Positions 14,936 through 24,019 of a stretch of DNA of 34,085 nt are shown here, one piece after another; the first letter of the stretch is position 1, and every line of letters starts with the position of its first letter. The position numbers and the translations under genes were made by a program. The notes under the pieces are model-generated. The model saw only the letters and a list, made by a program, of their open reading frames with translations. It did no database searches and was not told where the DNA came from. This DNA comes from Deltaproteobacteria bacterium (GTDB taxonomy: Bacteria; Desulfobacterota; Desulfobacteria; Desulfobacterales; B30-G6). The DNA lies in the NCBI GenBank assembly GCA_024639645.1, contig JAHEIB010000013.1, positions 1-34,085 of the forward strand, written 5' to 3'.

Positions 14936-16431
14936 GTCGCAACCCTCCTTCTTTCTTTTTTTTCCTTGTACGATTTCCACATCGTAAACGAGAGGGACAG
15001 AATTACCATCCCCAGCAAGATCAGGACCACCGGTCGTTTGAGGAAGGAAAATCCATATACCCCCAGAGATTTATGAAGATAATCTTCAGCAAGCTCTCCA
15101 AGAATGAATCCGAGAATCAGTGGCGCTCTCGGGTAATTGAATCGTTTCATACCATAGCCCAGAAAACCGAATATAAGAGCCAGGACAATATCCTGCCAGA
15201 ACCCTCTGATAAGATAGGCGCCAATCGATGCCAGGACCATGATGGCAGGTATCAGCACACTCCCACGAATAAGAACGAGTTTGCCCATATACCGTGACAA
15301 GGGATACAAGGAAACGGCACCAAAGATATTCGCGATCACCATCACCCAGACCATACCCCATACCAGATCCAAATGTTTAGTGATCATCTGGGGACCCGGA
15401 ACAATGCCCAGTATGAGAAAGGCCCCCAACAAAATGGCCATCCCGCTACTCCCGGGGATTCCGAAAACAAGCGTCGGAAGCAGGGAGCCTCCCTCTTTGG
15501 AATTGTTGGCCGTTTCAACGCCGATGACTCCCCGAATGTCCCCTTTCCCAAAAGTTTCATTGTTTTTAGAGGTCTGCACCGCATGCCCGTAGCAAATCCA
15601 TGTGGCAGCATCCCCGCCGAGCCCCGGAATGATACCGATAAAACATCCGATAATGGCCGTTCGGATGGCCAGCCACCAATGCTTTCCAACGGCGAGGGTG
15701 CCTTCCCAGAGCTGACTCCAGTTCATCTCCACCTCACCCTCGGCGATTTTGGCCTTTCGCCCTTTAGCACCCAGGGCTATCATTTCGGCGAACGCAAAAA
15801 CACCCAGTACAATGGTGACAATGTGAATACCATCCCACAACCAGAGTTGCCCGAAGGTGTAACGGCCGATACCTGTGTGGGCTCCCAAACCCACCGTGCT
15901 CAACAGCAACCCCAGTAAAGCGGCTGAAAAGCCTCTGGGAATCGATTCCCGACTGATCACCACAATAAAGGTCATGCCGAAAACTATGAGCATAAATACC
16001 TCCGCGGAACCGAAGGTCATGGCAATGGGCCGAAGAATCGGTATGAACAACGCCAAAACCAGAGCACCGACAACACCCCCAAAGGCCGAGGCGGCAAGCT
16101 GCGCCCCCATGGCCTGACCGGCCTTTCCCTTTTTGGTCATCTCATAGCCGTCGATAATAGTGGCAACGGTTGGCCCTGTTCCGGGGATGGCAAATAAAAT
16201 CCCTGGAATGGATCCGCCGGTGTGAACCACCGAGTGCATCGCCAGCAAGAACGAAAGCCCTAAAAAGGGATCCATTCCGAATACAAAAGGGATCATGAGT
16301 GCCAGCCCTATATTCCCGCCTAACCCGGGAACAGCACCAAAAAAATTGCCGATAAACGTTGCAGCCACCATCAATCCCATCACTTTCAAAGTCAGAACCT
16401 GCTGCAAACCCGCATACATCGATTCAAGCAT
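14932..16431 (-). CDS. tctA: TTT large permease (TctA family)
   Basis: A 499-residue integral membrane protein, the large subunit of a tripartite tricarboxylate transporter. Glycine-rich family signatures are FGAVPGLGGNIGLALMIPF near residues 31-49 and the repeated PGLGGDAA and GIPGSSGMAI motifs in the second half. About 10-12 membrane segments are visible. GGAG is 8 nt before ATG 16431. It overlaps tctB by 4 bp. Import is driven by ion gradients using the TctC receptor. Confidence 0.95.
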   Translation of the reverse strand: MLESMYAGLQQVLTLKVMGLMVAATFIGNFFGAVPGLGGNIGLALMIPFVFGMDPFLGLSFLLAMHSVVHTGGSIPGILFAIPGTGPTVATIIDGYEMTKKGKAGQAMGAQLAASAFGGVVGALVLALFIPILRPIAMTFGSAEVFMLIVFGMTFIVVISRESIPRGFSAALLGLLLSTVGLGAHTGIGRYTFGQLWLWDGIHIVTIVLGVFAFAEMIALGAKGRKAKIAEGEVEMNWSQLWEGTLAVGKHWWLAIRTAIIGCFIGIIPGLGGDAATWICYGHAVQTSKNNETFGKGDIRGVIGVETANNSKEGGSLLPTLVFGIPGSSGMAILLGAFLILGIVPGPQMITKHLDLVWGMVWVMVIANIFGAVSLYPLSRYMGKLVLIRGSVLIPAIMVLASIGAYLIRGFWQDIVLALIFGFLGYGMKRFNYPRAPLILGFILGELAEDYLHKSLGVYGFSFLKRPVVLILLGMVILSLSFTMWKSYKEKKERRRVAT

Positions 16432-16592
16432 TCGTCACACTCCATTTTCTTGTTTATTTTAACAAAACGTTTAGCAAATTATCATAAAATTTTACATATC
16501 CACCCAACAGACTCCAATTGATACCCGCCCGGCGTTTATACTCATCACCAACAGGATTTCTTCCTAATAATCACCAAATAACGCTTGAGAGT

Positions 16593-17786
16593 TTATTCTT
16601 CACATGCCTTCAAGTCGACCGGATGAGACACTCCTTTTATCAAACATGAAAGAAGTGCGGCAGTTAATGTCAGGGCGGCAATAAAATACATGGCATAACG
16701 AATCCCGAAAGCATCGGCCAGAAAACCGCCAACCAGCGGTGATACGGCCGAAAACGTCTGGTTCCATGCAAATACATAGCTGACCGTGGTTGCACCGATT
16801 TCCGGCGGTGTCACATCCAGAGCGTAAGCAAAAATAATCGGTCTAAGAGAGTAATGAAAAAAGCCCAGCAGCCCCACACTGATCATCATGGGAAGTCCTG
16901 GCGGGACCAGGGTAATAGCCACAACAGCCAGACCACTCATTGCCAGACTGATCATGAGGATGGCTCTGCGGCCGATATGGTCCGAAAGCCAGCCGATCAG
17001 GGGCTCCGGAAAAGTTGAGGAAAACGTTAATATGCTCAGATAAATTCCGATCCACACAGGATCCAGGCCGACCTTGTCGGCTAAAAACAGGGCCAGGAAC
17101 GTTTCGATGCCCCTCTGGCCCATGGTGCGAAAAGCGGAAACGATGGAAATCAATAACAGCGCCGGGTTCTTTATGATTTTTTCGGTCAACAGCTTTAAAA
17201 ATGCCGTTTTCGTTTTTCTTTTAAATTCAAACGCCCCGAGTCTTGGCAAAAAAACGATCAGCAGGGCGGCCATCAATAATCCCGGCAAAAGATTCAGTTT
17301 CAGTGCCGTCCGCCACCCCAGCCACGTGATCACCAACCCCACCATAAGGGGTGACAGCGCCTGCCCCAGATTGGCCGCAGCGCCGTGCATGCCCAGGGCG
17401 AATCCCTTTCTGTCTGGATAGGTCTCGGATAAAGCGCTCATGGCCGGGGCATGCCAGAGATTGCTGAAAGTGGTGGCCAAAGGTATGACAACCAGCAAAA
17501 ACAGGTAATGTTGGGCAAAGCCAGCAGCGAACCAGAAGATACCCATCCCGGCAGCACTGATGGTCAATATGAGGTTTCGTTTGCCGACGAGATCGACAAT
17601 CAATCCCGAGGTGGCGTTGCCGAACGCTCCGGCCAGGGATCGCAGCGAAATAATCAGACCGATCTGGGTAAAAGTTAGCTGCAGGTCCGCTTTTAAAATA
17701 GGAAGCACCAGCATGAGAACACCGATATACCAGTGCCCGACCATGTGACCGAAACAAATCAACACCAATGTTTTAATTTTCTGCAT
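16593..17786 (-). CDS. MFS transporter
   Basis: A 397-residue major facilitator permease with about 12 hydrophobic segments. Loop motifs GLIVDLVGKR and GWLSDHIGRR mark the two halves. The first segment (LVLICFGHMVGHWYIGVL) resembles anaerobe MFS proteins of the sugar/organic-acid branch. I set the start at ATG 17786, although the ribosome binding site is weak; frames running further upstream enter a hairpin region with no family sequence. It separates the two TTT operons and faces the same way. Substrate unknown. Confidence 0.85.
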   Translation of the reverse strand: MQKIKTLVLICFGHMVGHWYIGVLMLVLPILKADLQLTFTQIGLIISLRSLAGAFGNATSGLIVDLVGKRNLILTISAAGMGIFWFAAGFAQHYLFLLVVIPLATTFSNLWHAPAMSALSETYPDRKGFALGMHGAAANLGQALSPLMVGLVITWLGWRTALKLNLLPGLLMAALLIVFLPRLGAFEFKRKTKTAFLKLLTEKIIKNPALLLISIVSAFRTMGQRGIETFLALFLADKVGLDPVWIGIYLSILTFSSTFPEPLIGWLSDHIGRRAILMISLAMSGLAVVAITLVPPGLPMMISVGLLGFFHYSLRPIIFAYALDVTPPEIGATTVSYVFAWNQTFSAVSPLVGGFLADAFGIRYAMYFIAALTLTAALLSCLIKGVSHPVDLKACEE

Positions 17787-18021
17787 TTTTCCAAAAAGCT
17801 CGAAAAGTATGGAGTCTATCTCCAGTGAACCGAAATAGCGAGCGCACTCCATGTAGCTTGCTGCGGGGTTAGCAAGCGAATCCAAATTAGACAGAGATCC
17901 TTACGGTCGATGCGCAGCACCGCCGCACGGCAGAACATTCTTCGCAGCTTGCAGCGAGGTTTTTCAATTTCGCCTGCGCCGTCGGAAATGGATACGGTGG
18001 CAACGTCATTCAACCCATAGA
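17787..18021. other. 235-bp gap with GC-rich hairpin
   Basis: No supported gene. GCTTGCT (17856-17862) and AGCAAGC (17871-17877) form a perfect 7-bp stem with the loop GCGGGGTT. Open frames through here encode low-plausibility peptides. The hairpin and the flanking GCGAGCGC look like a REP-type intergenic repeat, and may separate the TctB gene from the MFS gene at the mRNA level. Confidence 0.4.
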
Positions 18022-18531
18022 TTACGACCACCACCAGGCACTGACGGCGTCGTAGATAATACCGCTGTACAGGGGTATCATCAACACACGTTCGAATAAA
18101 ATATACAGGGCCGCCACACTACCGACTGAAACATAAATCGCCGTGCGCCAAGGATCTTTGCACACCAAACGCAGGAAGAGAAACAGGAACAGCGCAATAC
18201 CTGCCAGATGCCCGCCCACGTAAATCATTCCCAAAAGCAACACGAGCCATAGGAGAATCTGAGACGCTCTGCGTACCGCCTGGCGGTTGATCTGTAGCAA
18301 GCCGCTTTGCTCCTGTTGGGATATATTGACCCGGTGCAAATTTTTCAGGATGAGAACCAGTTGCCCCAGAAGCATAGCAGCCAGCGGAATCATAACCAGA
18401 AACGGTGCACGACGGGTCACCGGTTTATAACCACCGGCGGCAATAAAGAACATCGTAAGCAACGCCAAAAGAAAGAGACAAAACCATAAATCCGCTTGCA
18501 GAACACTTTTTTCTTTCCGGTTATCAGCCAT
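18022..18531 (-). CDS. tctB: TTT small membrane subunit (TctB family), second system
   Basis: A 169-residue protein with about four membrane segments, typical of TctB. ATG 18531 overlaps the tctA stop by 8 bp (ATGGCTGA); its GGGAG is only 2 nt from the start, so translation probably relies on coupling from tctA. It is the last gene of the second TTT operon, whose order is C-A-B rather than the A-B-C of the first. Confidence 0.88.
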   Translation of the reverse strand: MADNRKEKSVLQADLWFCLFLLALLTMFFIAAGGYKPVTRRAPFLVMIPLAAMLLGQLVLILKNLHRVNISQQEQSGLLQINRQAVRRASQILLWLVLLLGMIYVGGHLAGIALFLFLFLRLVCKDPWRTAIYVSVGSVAALYILFERVLMIPLYSGIIYDAVSAWWWS

Positions 18532-20035
18532 CGCTCCCTGCCTTTTGTTTGTTTTTCACAATTTTAACGATGTTATAAATCAACACCAGAATGGTAAATA
18601 CCGCCAAACCCAGAGCCAGGGGCTGATAAATAAATTTACCACCGTAAAGTTTGAGGGATAAATATAGGTTGCGCTCCACCATCAACCCCAGGACAAAGCC
18701 GATAATAAAAGCCGGTCGGGAGTAATCCAGCTTTTTCATGGCATACCCGAGCAGTCCGAACACCAAAACCACAATCATATCGAACCACGAACGATGAAAA
18801 ATGTAGGCACCGGTCACAATAATGCAGAGCAAAATGGGAACCAGCAGGGAACCTCTTAAAAAGGTTGCCCGTGCCAGAGGATTGGCAATAAACATCCCTA
18901 AAATGGTGCCCATGAGGTTCCCCAGTACAACGGTCCAAATCATTAGAAACACCAGATCCAGGTGCATGACCATGAGCTTGGGCCCGGGCTCAACCCCCAA
19001 GATCAGCAGCGCTGAAATTAAAATGGCCATGGATGAACTGCCGGGAATCCCGAAAGCCAGGGTCGAAGCCAGCGCACCTCCCTCAACAGCGTCATTCGCC
19101 GCTTCCGGGGCGATGACCCCTTCAACGGTGCCGTTTCCAAACTCCTCCGGAGTTTTCGATGTCTGTTTGGCGTGACCGTAGGCAACGAAAGCCGCCGGTG
19201 CACTACCCAGCCCGGGTATCAGACCCATGGTCGTTCCGATGGCACTGCAACGGATCACCAGCCACCAACGCCGCAGGGTTTCCATGATCCCTGAAAAAAT
19301 CTGTTTCTGCATGCTTTCTGGAGCGCCGGCGGCGGCTTTGCGTGCCAGGCTGCCACCCGTAATCCAGAGGTCTATCATCTCGGAAACGGCGAAAATTCCG
19401 AGAAGGACCGGCACCATGGACAATCCATCCCACAACTCCAGCAATCCAAAGGTAAAACGTTTGGCACCGGTAACACTATCCATACCGACAAACGCAAACA
19501 TCAGGCCCAGGGCACCACCGATCAAGCCCTTATTGACACTGCCAGACCCGCCCAGAACAGCGATGAAGGTCAGGGCCAGGATGGCAAGCATAAAAAACTC
19601 GGGAGGTCCGAACAGCAGGACCACCTTTCTCAATATGGGGAGCAGCAAGGTCAATACGAACACACCGAAAAAGGCACCGATAAAACAGGCGCTCATGGCA
19701 GCCCCCACCGCCCGCCCGGCTTCGCCTTTTTCGGTCATCTTCGGCCCGTCCAGCAGTGTGGCGGCATTTTGACCGGTCCCTGGTGTTGCAAACAGAATCG
19801 CCGTCATCCCTCCTCCCTGGGCAACGGTGGCATGCGCGGCAAGGATAAAGGTGATGCCAACGGCAGGTTCCATTCGGAAAACAAACGGTACCAGCATGGC
19901 CATGGCAAAATGGCCGCTCAACCCCGGAATGATGCCGATGATCAGGCCCAGCACCGCACCGCCAATCAGATAGGGAAGAACCTGTAAACTCACTGCGGCG
20001 TACAGGCCCTGGGCAAGCCCCTCAAGGACACCCAT
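18524..20035 (-). CDS. tctA: TTT large permease (TctA family), second system
   Basis: A 503-residue permease with the TctA motifs IIPGLSGHFAMAMLVPF (near 35-50), PGLGSAPAAFVAYGH and GIPGSSSMAI. It is clearly paralogous to the protein at 14932 but not a recent copy, since many positions differ. ATG 20035 follows the tctC stop codon directly, with GGGAG 8 nt upstream inside tctC. It is expected to import a carboxylate with the TctC encoded at 20036. Confidence 0.95.
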   Translation of the reverse strand: MGVLEGLAQGLYAAVSLQVLPYLIGGAVLGLIIGIIPGLSGHFAMAMLVPFVFRMEPAVGITFILAAHATVAQGGGMTAILFATPGTGQNAATLLDGPKMTEKGEAGRAVGAAMSACFIGAFFGVFVLTLLLPILRKVVLLFGPPEFFMLAILALTFIAVLGGSGSVNKGLIGGALGLMFAFVGMDSVTGAKRFTFGLLELWDGLSMVPVLLGIFAVSEMIDLWITGGSLARKAAAGAPESMQKQIFSGIMETLRRWWLVIRCSAIGTTMGLIPGLGSAPAAFVAYGHAKQTSKTPEEFGNGTVEGVIAPEAANDAVEGGALASTLAFGIPGSSSMAILISALLILGVEPGPKLMVMHLDLVFLMIWTVVLGNLMGTILGMFIANPLARATFLRGSLLVPILLCIIVTGAYIFHRSWFDMIVVLVFGLLGYAMKKLDYSRPAFIIGFVLGLMVERNLYLSLKLYGGKFIYQPLALGLAVFTILVLIYNIVKIVKNKQKAGSDG

Positions 20036-21106
20036 TTAGATATCTCCCTTGACTGCGTCCACAAAAACCTTTTTTATCTCAGGATCTGAGATCTCCAGCG
20101 AGGTCCGAATAATCGCTTCCATCTCTTGGCCGGAAACATAATCGATTTCTCTCTTCGCTTTCTTAGCGCTATTGATGAATTCCGGATCCATCATGGTTTT
20201 ATCCAACGCCTCCCGCAGGAAGGCGATCCGCTCTGGTGGAACGCCAGGCGGGGCAGCCAGGGGACGACCTGTTTCGTGCATGGCATTCAGGACTGCCAGA
20301 ATTGTTTTGGCCTTTTCCGAAGGCGCCACTTCAAACCAGGTGGGGATGTCGGGTATTATGGCAGACCGGCTCTTACCGCTTTGCATAATGATAAACTGTT
20401 CACCCGCCTTGACCATACCCAACCGACTGCTGTAGGAACCGTATGTCCCATCGATTTCTCCCCGAAGAAGCCCAAGGTCGACTTCAGACGAACTATCATA
20501 TCCGTGAACAATTTCGATCGGAAGGTTCAAGGCCTTTTTGCTAATCACCGCATCCACATATGTGCTGCCGCCCAGTCCGGTGGCCCCGAGTTTGATCGGT
20601 GTTTTGGAACCGATTAAGGCATCGATGGTTTTCACTGCGGCACCTTTGCGCATGACGAGCACCCTGCGGTCGGTGGTGAGCCGGCCGAGCCAGTTATATT
20701 TGAGCATATCGTAACGGACCCCCTTAACCCCCACCAGCTGGTTGGTGACGGCTGCCACCGCATTTTGAATGTTAATGGTCAGACCGTTGGGGCGGGCATT
20801 GTAGACCTCGTTGATTCCAAGCATACCCCCGGCTCCCGGCATATTTTTAACGATCACACGGGTGCCCGTATATTTCCCCAGGTAGGGAGCCAGCAGCCGC
20901 CCCCAGGTGTCGTATCCACCACCGGGCTTGTATGGCACGACCAGCGTCAAATTCTTCCCTTTGTAAAAGGCCGCGGCATCTTTGATAGATTTGGCAGATG
21001 CTAATCCAGCAACAGAAACGGTCATCAAAATGACAACTAAAAGTAGCAATACCAGCCGCAAATCTCCTCTGACACCTGAACGGTTGCCGTAATGAAATAT
21101 ATCCAT
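20036..21106 (-). CDS. tctC: TTT solute-binding protein (TctC/Bug family), second system
   Basis: A 356-residue periplasmic receptor. It has an unusually long N-terminal region before the hydrophobic core (MDIFHYGNRSGVRGDLR), then a signal sequence ending about ASA at residue 38. The mature protein opens FYKGKNLTLVVPYKPGGGYD, matching the TctC at 13357, and continues with KNMPGAGGMLGINEV. GGAGG lies 5 nt before the ATG. It follows cupin B' by 52 bp, so the transporter is probably co-transcribed with the cupin and UbiD genes and serves their substrate. Confidence 0.93.
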   Translation of the reverse strand: MDIFHYGNRSGVRGDLRLVLLLLVVILMTVSVAGLASAKSIKDAAAFYKGKNLTLVVPYKPGGGYDTWGRLLAPYLGKYTGTRVIVKNMPGAGGMLGINEVYNARPNGLTINIQNAVAAVTNQLVGVKGVRYDMLKYNWLGRLTTDRRVLVMRKGAAVKTIDALIGSKTPIKLGATGLGGSTYVDAVISKKALNLPIEIVHGYDSSSEVDLGLLRGEIDGTYGSYSSRLGMVKAGEQFIIMQSGKSRSAIIPDIPTWFEVAPSEKAKTILAVLNAMHETGRPLAAPPGVPPERIAFLREALDKTMMDPEFINSAKKAKREIDYVSGQEMEAIIRTSLEISDPEIKKVFVDAVKGDI

Positions 21107-21158
21107 GGCTTCCTCCTTTCATAATTTCAGTAGTGGTTAAACCCGTACTCGCCGATCA

Positions 21159-21743
21159 TCAATCGGATCGTATATCTTCGAGGTACACTGACCAATCTTT
21201 ATCTCCGAACTCCGGGGCATTTTCCAGTTGCTCCAGATCATCCAACCCCATGAACCGGATAATCCGGCTTTCCGCCGAGATGAAACGCAGTGAATTTTCT
21301 GGATCGTCGTTAAAATGCTGATGTATCGTGTTGGGAGGGATGTATACAGAATCGCCTTTTTCCCATTCCCACCGGGAGGGGGAGTCCGGTACTTTCCAGG
21401 TGTACCTGTCTCCAAGTTCCATCTCGACATCCCAGTGCAGGGAATACCCCTTGCCTTCGAGTATAAACATATACTCTTCACCCATATGCCGATGTTTACC
21501 CGATTTACTGCCGGCCGGGATGAGCTGGATGACAAGATCCAGTGTGTTTTCAACCGTTGCCATTTCCTCATGAACCAGATGCTTGAGTATGCCCTGCTCA
21601 CAATTATCCCACGGCATGTCCTCGGGGGTGATCAGGGACCTCAAATTCTCCTTCTGCGCCTGTTCAGCTGATCTTAACCGGTCCCGGTACCATGTTACTT
21701 CATGGTCTCGGTAATTCGCGTTAACTTTTTCTTCGTAACTCAT
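21159..21743 (-). CDS. Cupin-domain protein, type B' (3-His-1-Glu)
   Basis: A 194-residue cupin paralogous to the one at 3180. Motif 1 is GKHRHMGEEYMFILEG (82-97) with H84, H86 and Glu90; motif 2 (KGDSVYIPPNTIHQHFN) supplies H141. The metal set is complete. The shared C-terminal stretch (LDDLEQLENAPEFG versus a similar DWFDQIENAPGYG) confirms common descent. GAGG precedes ATG 21743. It follows cupin A' by 33 bp, the same order as in the left operon. Reaction unknown. Confidence 0.87.
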   Translation of the reverse strand: MSYEEKVNANYRDHEVTWYRDRLRSAEQAQKENLRSLITPEDMPWDNCEQGILKHLVHEEMATVENTLDLVIQLIPAGSKSGKHRHMGEEYMFILEGKGYSLHWDVEMELGDRYTWKVPDSPSRWEWEKGDSVYIPPNTIHQHFNDDPENSLRFISAESRIIRFMGLDDLEQLENAPEFGDKDWSVYLEDIRSD

Positions 21744-21776
21744 GGATAGTCCTCTTTTCTACCTAATGGGTCGATG

Positions 21777-22343
21777 CTATTTAATGGTGGGTTTGAAATC
21801 CTCATGACCCGGCATCGGGTCTTTGGGCTGCCCTTCCACAACATCCTGGAAAAGCATATTCATAAAAAGGAAAAAGGGTTTCGACTTGATAATCAGGGCA
21901 CGTGCCGGCCGTTCTGTATCGGCATTAAAGTGCTGGTGAACCGTTGCATTGGGCACGATGGCTACGTCACCGGCTTTCCAGTCCACCCGTTTTCCGTCAT
22001 GAACATCGTAACCTTTGCCATCCAGAATGTAAAAACAGGCCCCGTTGACATGCCCGTGCTTCTGTGATTTTCCGCCCGGCGCGACCACAACCATGTGGGC
22101 ATACAACGATTGGGAGGTTCCGTTTTTGGGGCTTAGGATCGTCCAGTTAAAATATTGGGGGCCTTTTTTGAATCCCCGGTCGCGGCCTTTGATGACCCGT
22201 GGAAGACTCCTCAGCCGCTTTAATTCCTCATCCAGACAATAGCTGTGTCCGCTGATCTCCCGAACGAAAAGACGCGGTTTGTCATAATTGAGCTGTCCGG
22301 CGGCACCGTCATCATATTTGTCTTCAAGATCTTGGGTGCTCAC
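21777..22343 (-). CDS. Cupin-domain protein, type A' (3-His)
   Basis: A 188-residue cupin paralogous to the one at 2626. Motif 1 is KHGHVNGACFYILDGKG (from residue 95) with H96 and H98; the Glu position is Ala102, the same loss as in its paralogue. Motif 2 gives H136 (PNATVHQHFN). Shared segments include RLFVREISG, GYDVHDGKR and KSKPFFLF. The start is GTG 22343 with a strong GGAGG 6 nt upstream. It lies 123 bp after the canonical UbiD gene, which repeats the UbiD-A-B order of the left operon. Confidence 0.87.
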   Translation of the reverse strand: MSTQDLEDKYDDGAAGQLNYDKPRLFVREISGHSYCLDEELKRLRSLPRVIKGRDRGFKKGPQYFNWTILSPKNGTSQSLYAHMVVVAPGGKSQKHGHVNGACFYILDGKGYDVHDGKRVDWKAGDVAIVPNATVHQHFNADTERPARALIIKSKPFFLFMNMLFQDVVEGQPKDPMPGHEDFKPTIK

Positions 22344-22466
22344 AGTTTCCCTCCTTTTAAAATTTGCTTAGAAGTATTTTCAAAACCCCATTTAACGCCT
22401 GAATCCGGTTTTGCAAACCACGTCTATTTGCCTTTTCCTAAAAGCCATTAATTACTTCCTTGGTCC

Positions 22467-23900
22467 TTAACTGAAAAGTTTGTCTGCCCACTTTTTTAAA
22501 GTGGCATCCCTAAGTTCAGGGCTGGATTCGACAACCGGAGAAAACGCGTCTTTCCACTCATAGGGCCTGCAGGCGTCGATGATGGCTCTGGAGTTAAACC
22601 CTTTCTTGCCCACAGGAATTCTTGGGTCCAAAGGACCGCTCCAGCACCGGCGGATGATCTCGATGGACTGCTCTGGCTCGGACCGAGAAGCGATGGCCCA
22701 GAGGACGTCGTTGGTATTGGAAGGGTCGATATCTTCATCCACCACAATCACATAACGGCCCAGGTACGCGCCAGCGTGACACTGGGAAGCGACCAAGCCG
22801 GCCTGCCGGGAATGGCCCGGATAAGCCTGCTTGATGGACACAATGTTGAACATCCGACCGCCACCGGATTCGTGACACCAGACGCCCTGTACATTCGGAA
22901 TACCGGCTTTTTCCATCTCATCCCAGATCATGGCTGACTTCACCACACACTTGCTGAGCAGATAATCGGACGGAGGCCGCCCCGGACGAGCGCAGCAGAG
23001 GATGGGGTCATTCCGGTAATAGACGTTCTTGACCTTGATCACCGGTTCGGGTCTTGCGCTGCTGGCATAGTAGCCGGTCCACTCGCCAAACGGGCCCTCT
23101 TCCTTTAAATCGCCGGGCAGCGCTTCGCCTTCCAAAACGATCTCGGCGTGGGCCGGAAACGGCAGACCGGTGGTTTCTCCCTTGATCACCTCGATGGCTT
23201 CACCTTTGAAGCCCCCGGCATAATCGTATTCGGACAACCCGTATGCCACCTCATTGCCCGAAGCCAGAAATAAGAGCGGATCCTGTCCCACACACACCAC
23301 CACCGGGCAAGGCTCATTTCTTTCAAAAAATTTCTGGCGTTGCAGGTTGCCATGTTTACCGGGCGAGATGTAAAAGGCCACGTGCTGTTCATCATGCACC
23401 ATCACGCGGTAGGCGCCGAAATTCACCCACCCTTCGTCCGGATCCCGGGTAATGATCAGGCACGCGGTACCGATATACCGGCCACCGTCAAGTTCATGCA
23501 TCTTGGGGACCGGAAATTTAAGAACATTGACGTCATCTCCCCTATCCACATTCTCTAAAATGGGTCCCCTTTCTACTGTTTTGGGGGGAATCGTCTTAAC
23601 CGTCTTCAGTTTATTGCGATAGGCTTGAATCAACTCCATTTCTGTTTTGATGGAAGAAGGAAAACCCAGGGTAAGTGCCATGCGCCTTACAGAGCATGTA
23701 GCACCGAAAAGCGTCCTGAAGCCTTCCGGATAACCAGGGACCTTGTCAAACAAAACGGCCGGAGGGATCCCCTTGCCTTCATGATAGATCAACTCTGTAA
23801 TGGCGCCCATCTCAAGGTCCCAGGCAGCCCCGTTCAGCTTCTTGAGCTGATCAAACCCTTCAACTGCCGACAGAAATTCCCTTACATCCTTGTAAGCCAT
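22467..23900 (-). CDS. UbiD-family decarboxylase, canonical type (1)
   Basis: A 477-residue UbiD-family enzyme that should use prenylated FMN for reversible decarboxylation in the cytoplasm. Spacing matches fungal Fdc1 closely: metal ligands N160, H183 (SPGKHG) and E224 (GLSEYD), catalytic R165 (AYRVMV), and the pair E268/E273 in EGPFGEWTGYY. GGAGGAG precedes ATG 23900. It is 119 bp downstream of a second canonical UbiD at 24020 and directly upstream of cupin A'. The pair may form a hetero-oligomer or act on successive substrates. Candidates are decarboxylases of phthaloyl-CoA or hydroxybenzoate type; the substrate is not readable from sequence. Confidence 0.93.
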   Translation of the reverse strand: MAYKDVREFLSAVEGFDQLKKLNGAAWDLEMGAITELIYHEGKGIPPAVLFDKVPGYPEGFRTLFGATCSVRRMALTLGFPSSIKTEMELIQAYRNKLKTVKTIPPKTVERGPILENVDRGDDVNVLKFPVPKMHELDGGRYIGTACLIITRDPDEGWVNFGAYRVMVHDEQHVAFYISPGKHGNLQRQKFFERNEPCPVVVCVGQDPLLFLASGNEVAYGLSEYDYAGGFKGEAIEVIKGETTGLPFPAHAEIVLEGEALPGDLKEEGPFGEWTGYYASSARPEPVIKVKNVYYRNDPILCCARPGRPPSDYLLSKCVVKSAMIWDEMEKAGIPNVQGVWCHESGGGRMFNIVSIKQAYPGHSRQAGLVASQCHAGAYLGRYVIVVDEDIDPSNTNDVLWAIASRSEPEQSIEIIRRCWSGPLDPRIPVGKKGFNSRAIIDACRPYEWKDAFSPVVESSPELRDATLKKWADKLFS

Positions 23901-24019
23901 ATTCTCCTCCTTGCCTCCTTTTTAACAAAACCCTGATCGAATCCTGGGTTTGATACTTTCAATATCCCTATCTCGACAATAGGGTTCCACCCCAACACCT
24001 TTCACATCAAACACTGTCA

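Noticed and set aside
17816-18034. 72-codon frame and N-terminal extension of the MFS gene in the 17.8-18.0 kb gap
   Set aside because: The peptide is rich in Arg, Cys and Trp without a pattern, the region contains a GC-rich hairpin, and the MFS family N-terminus fits ATG 17786.
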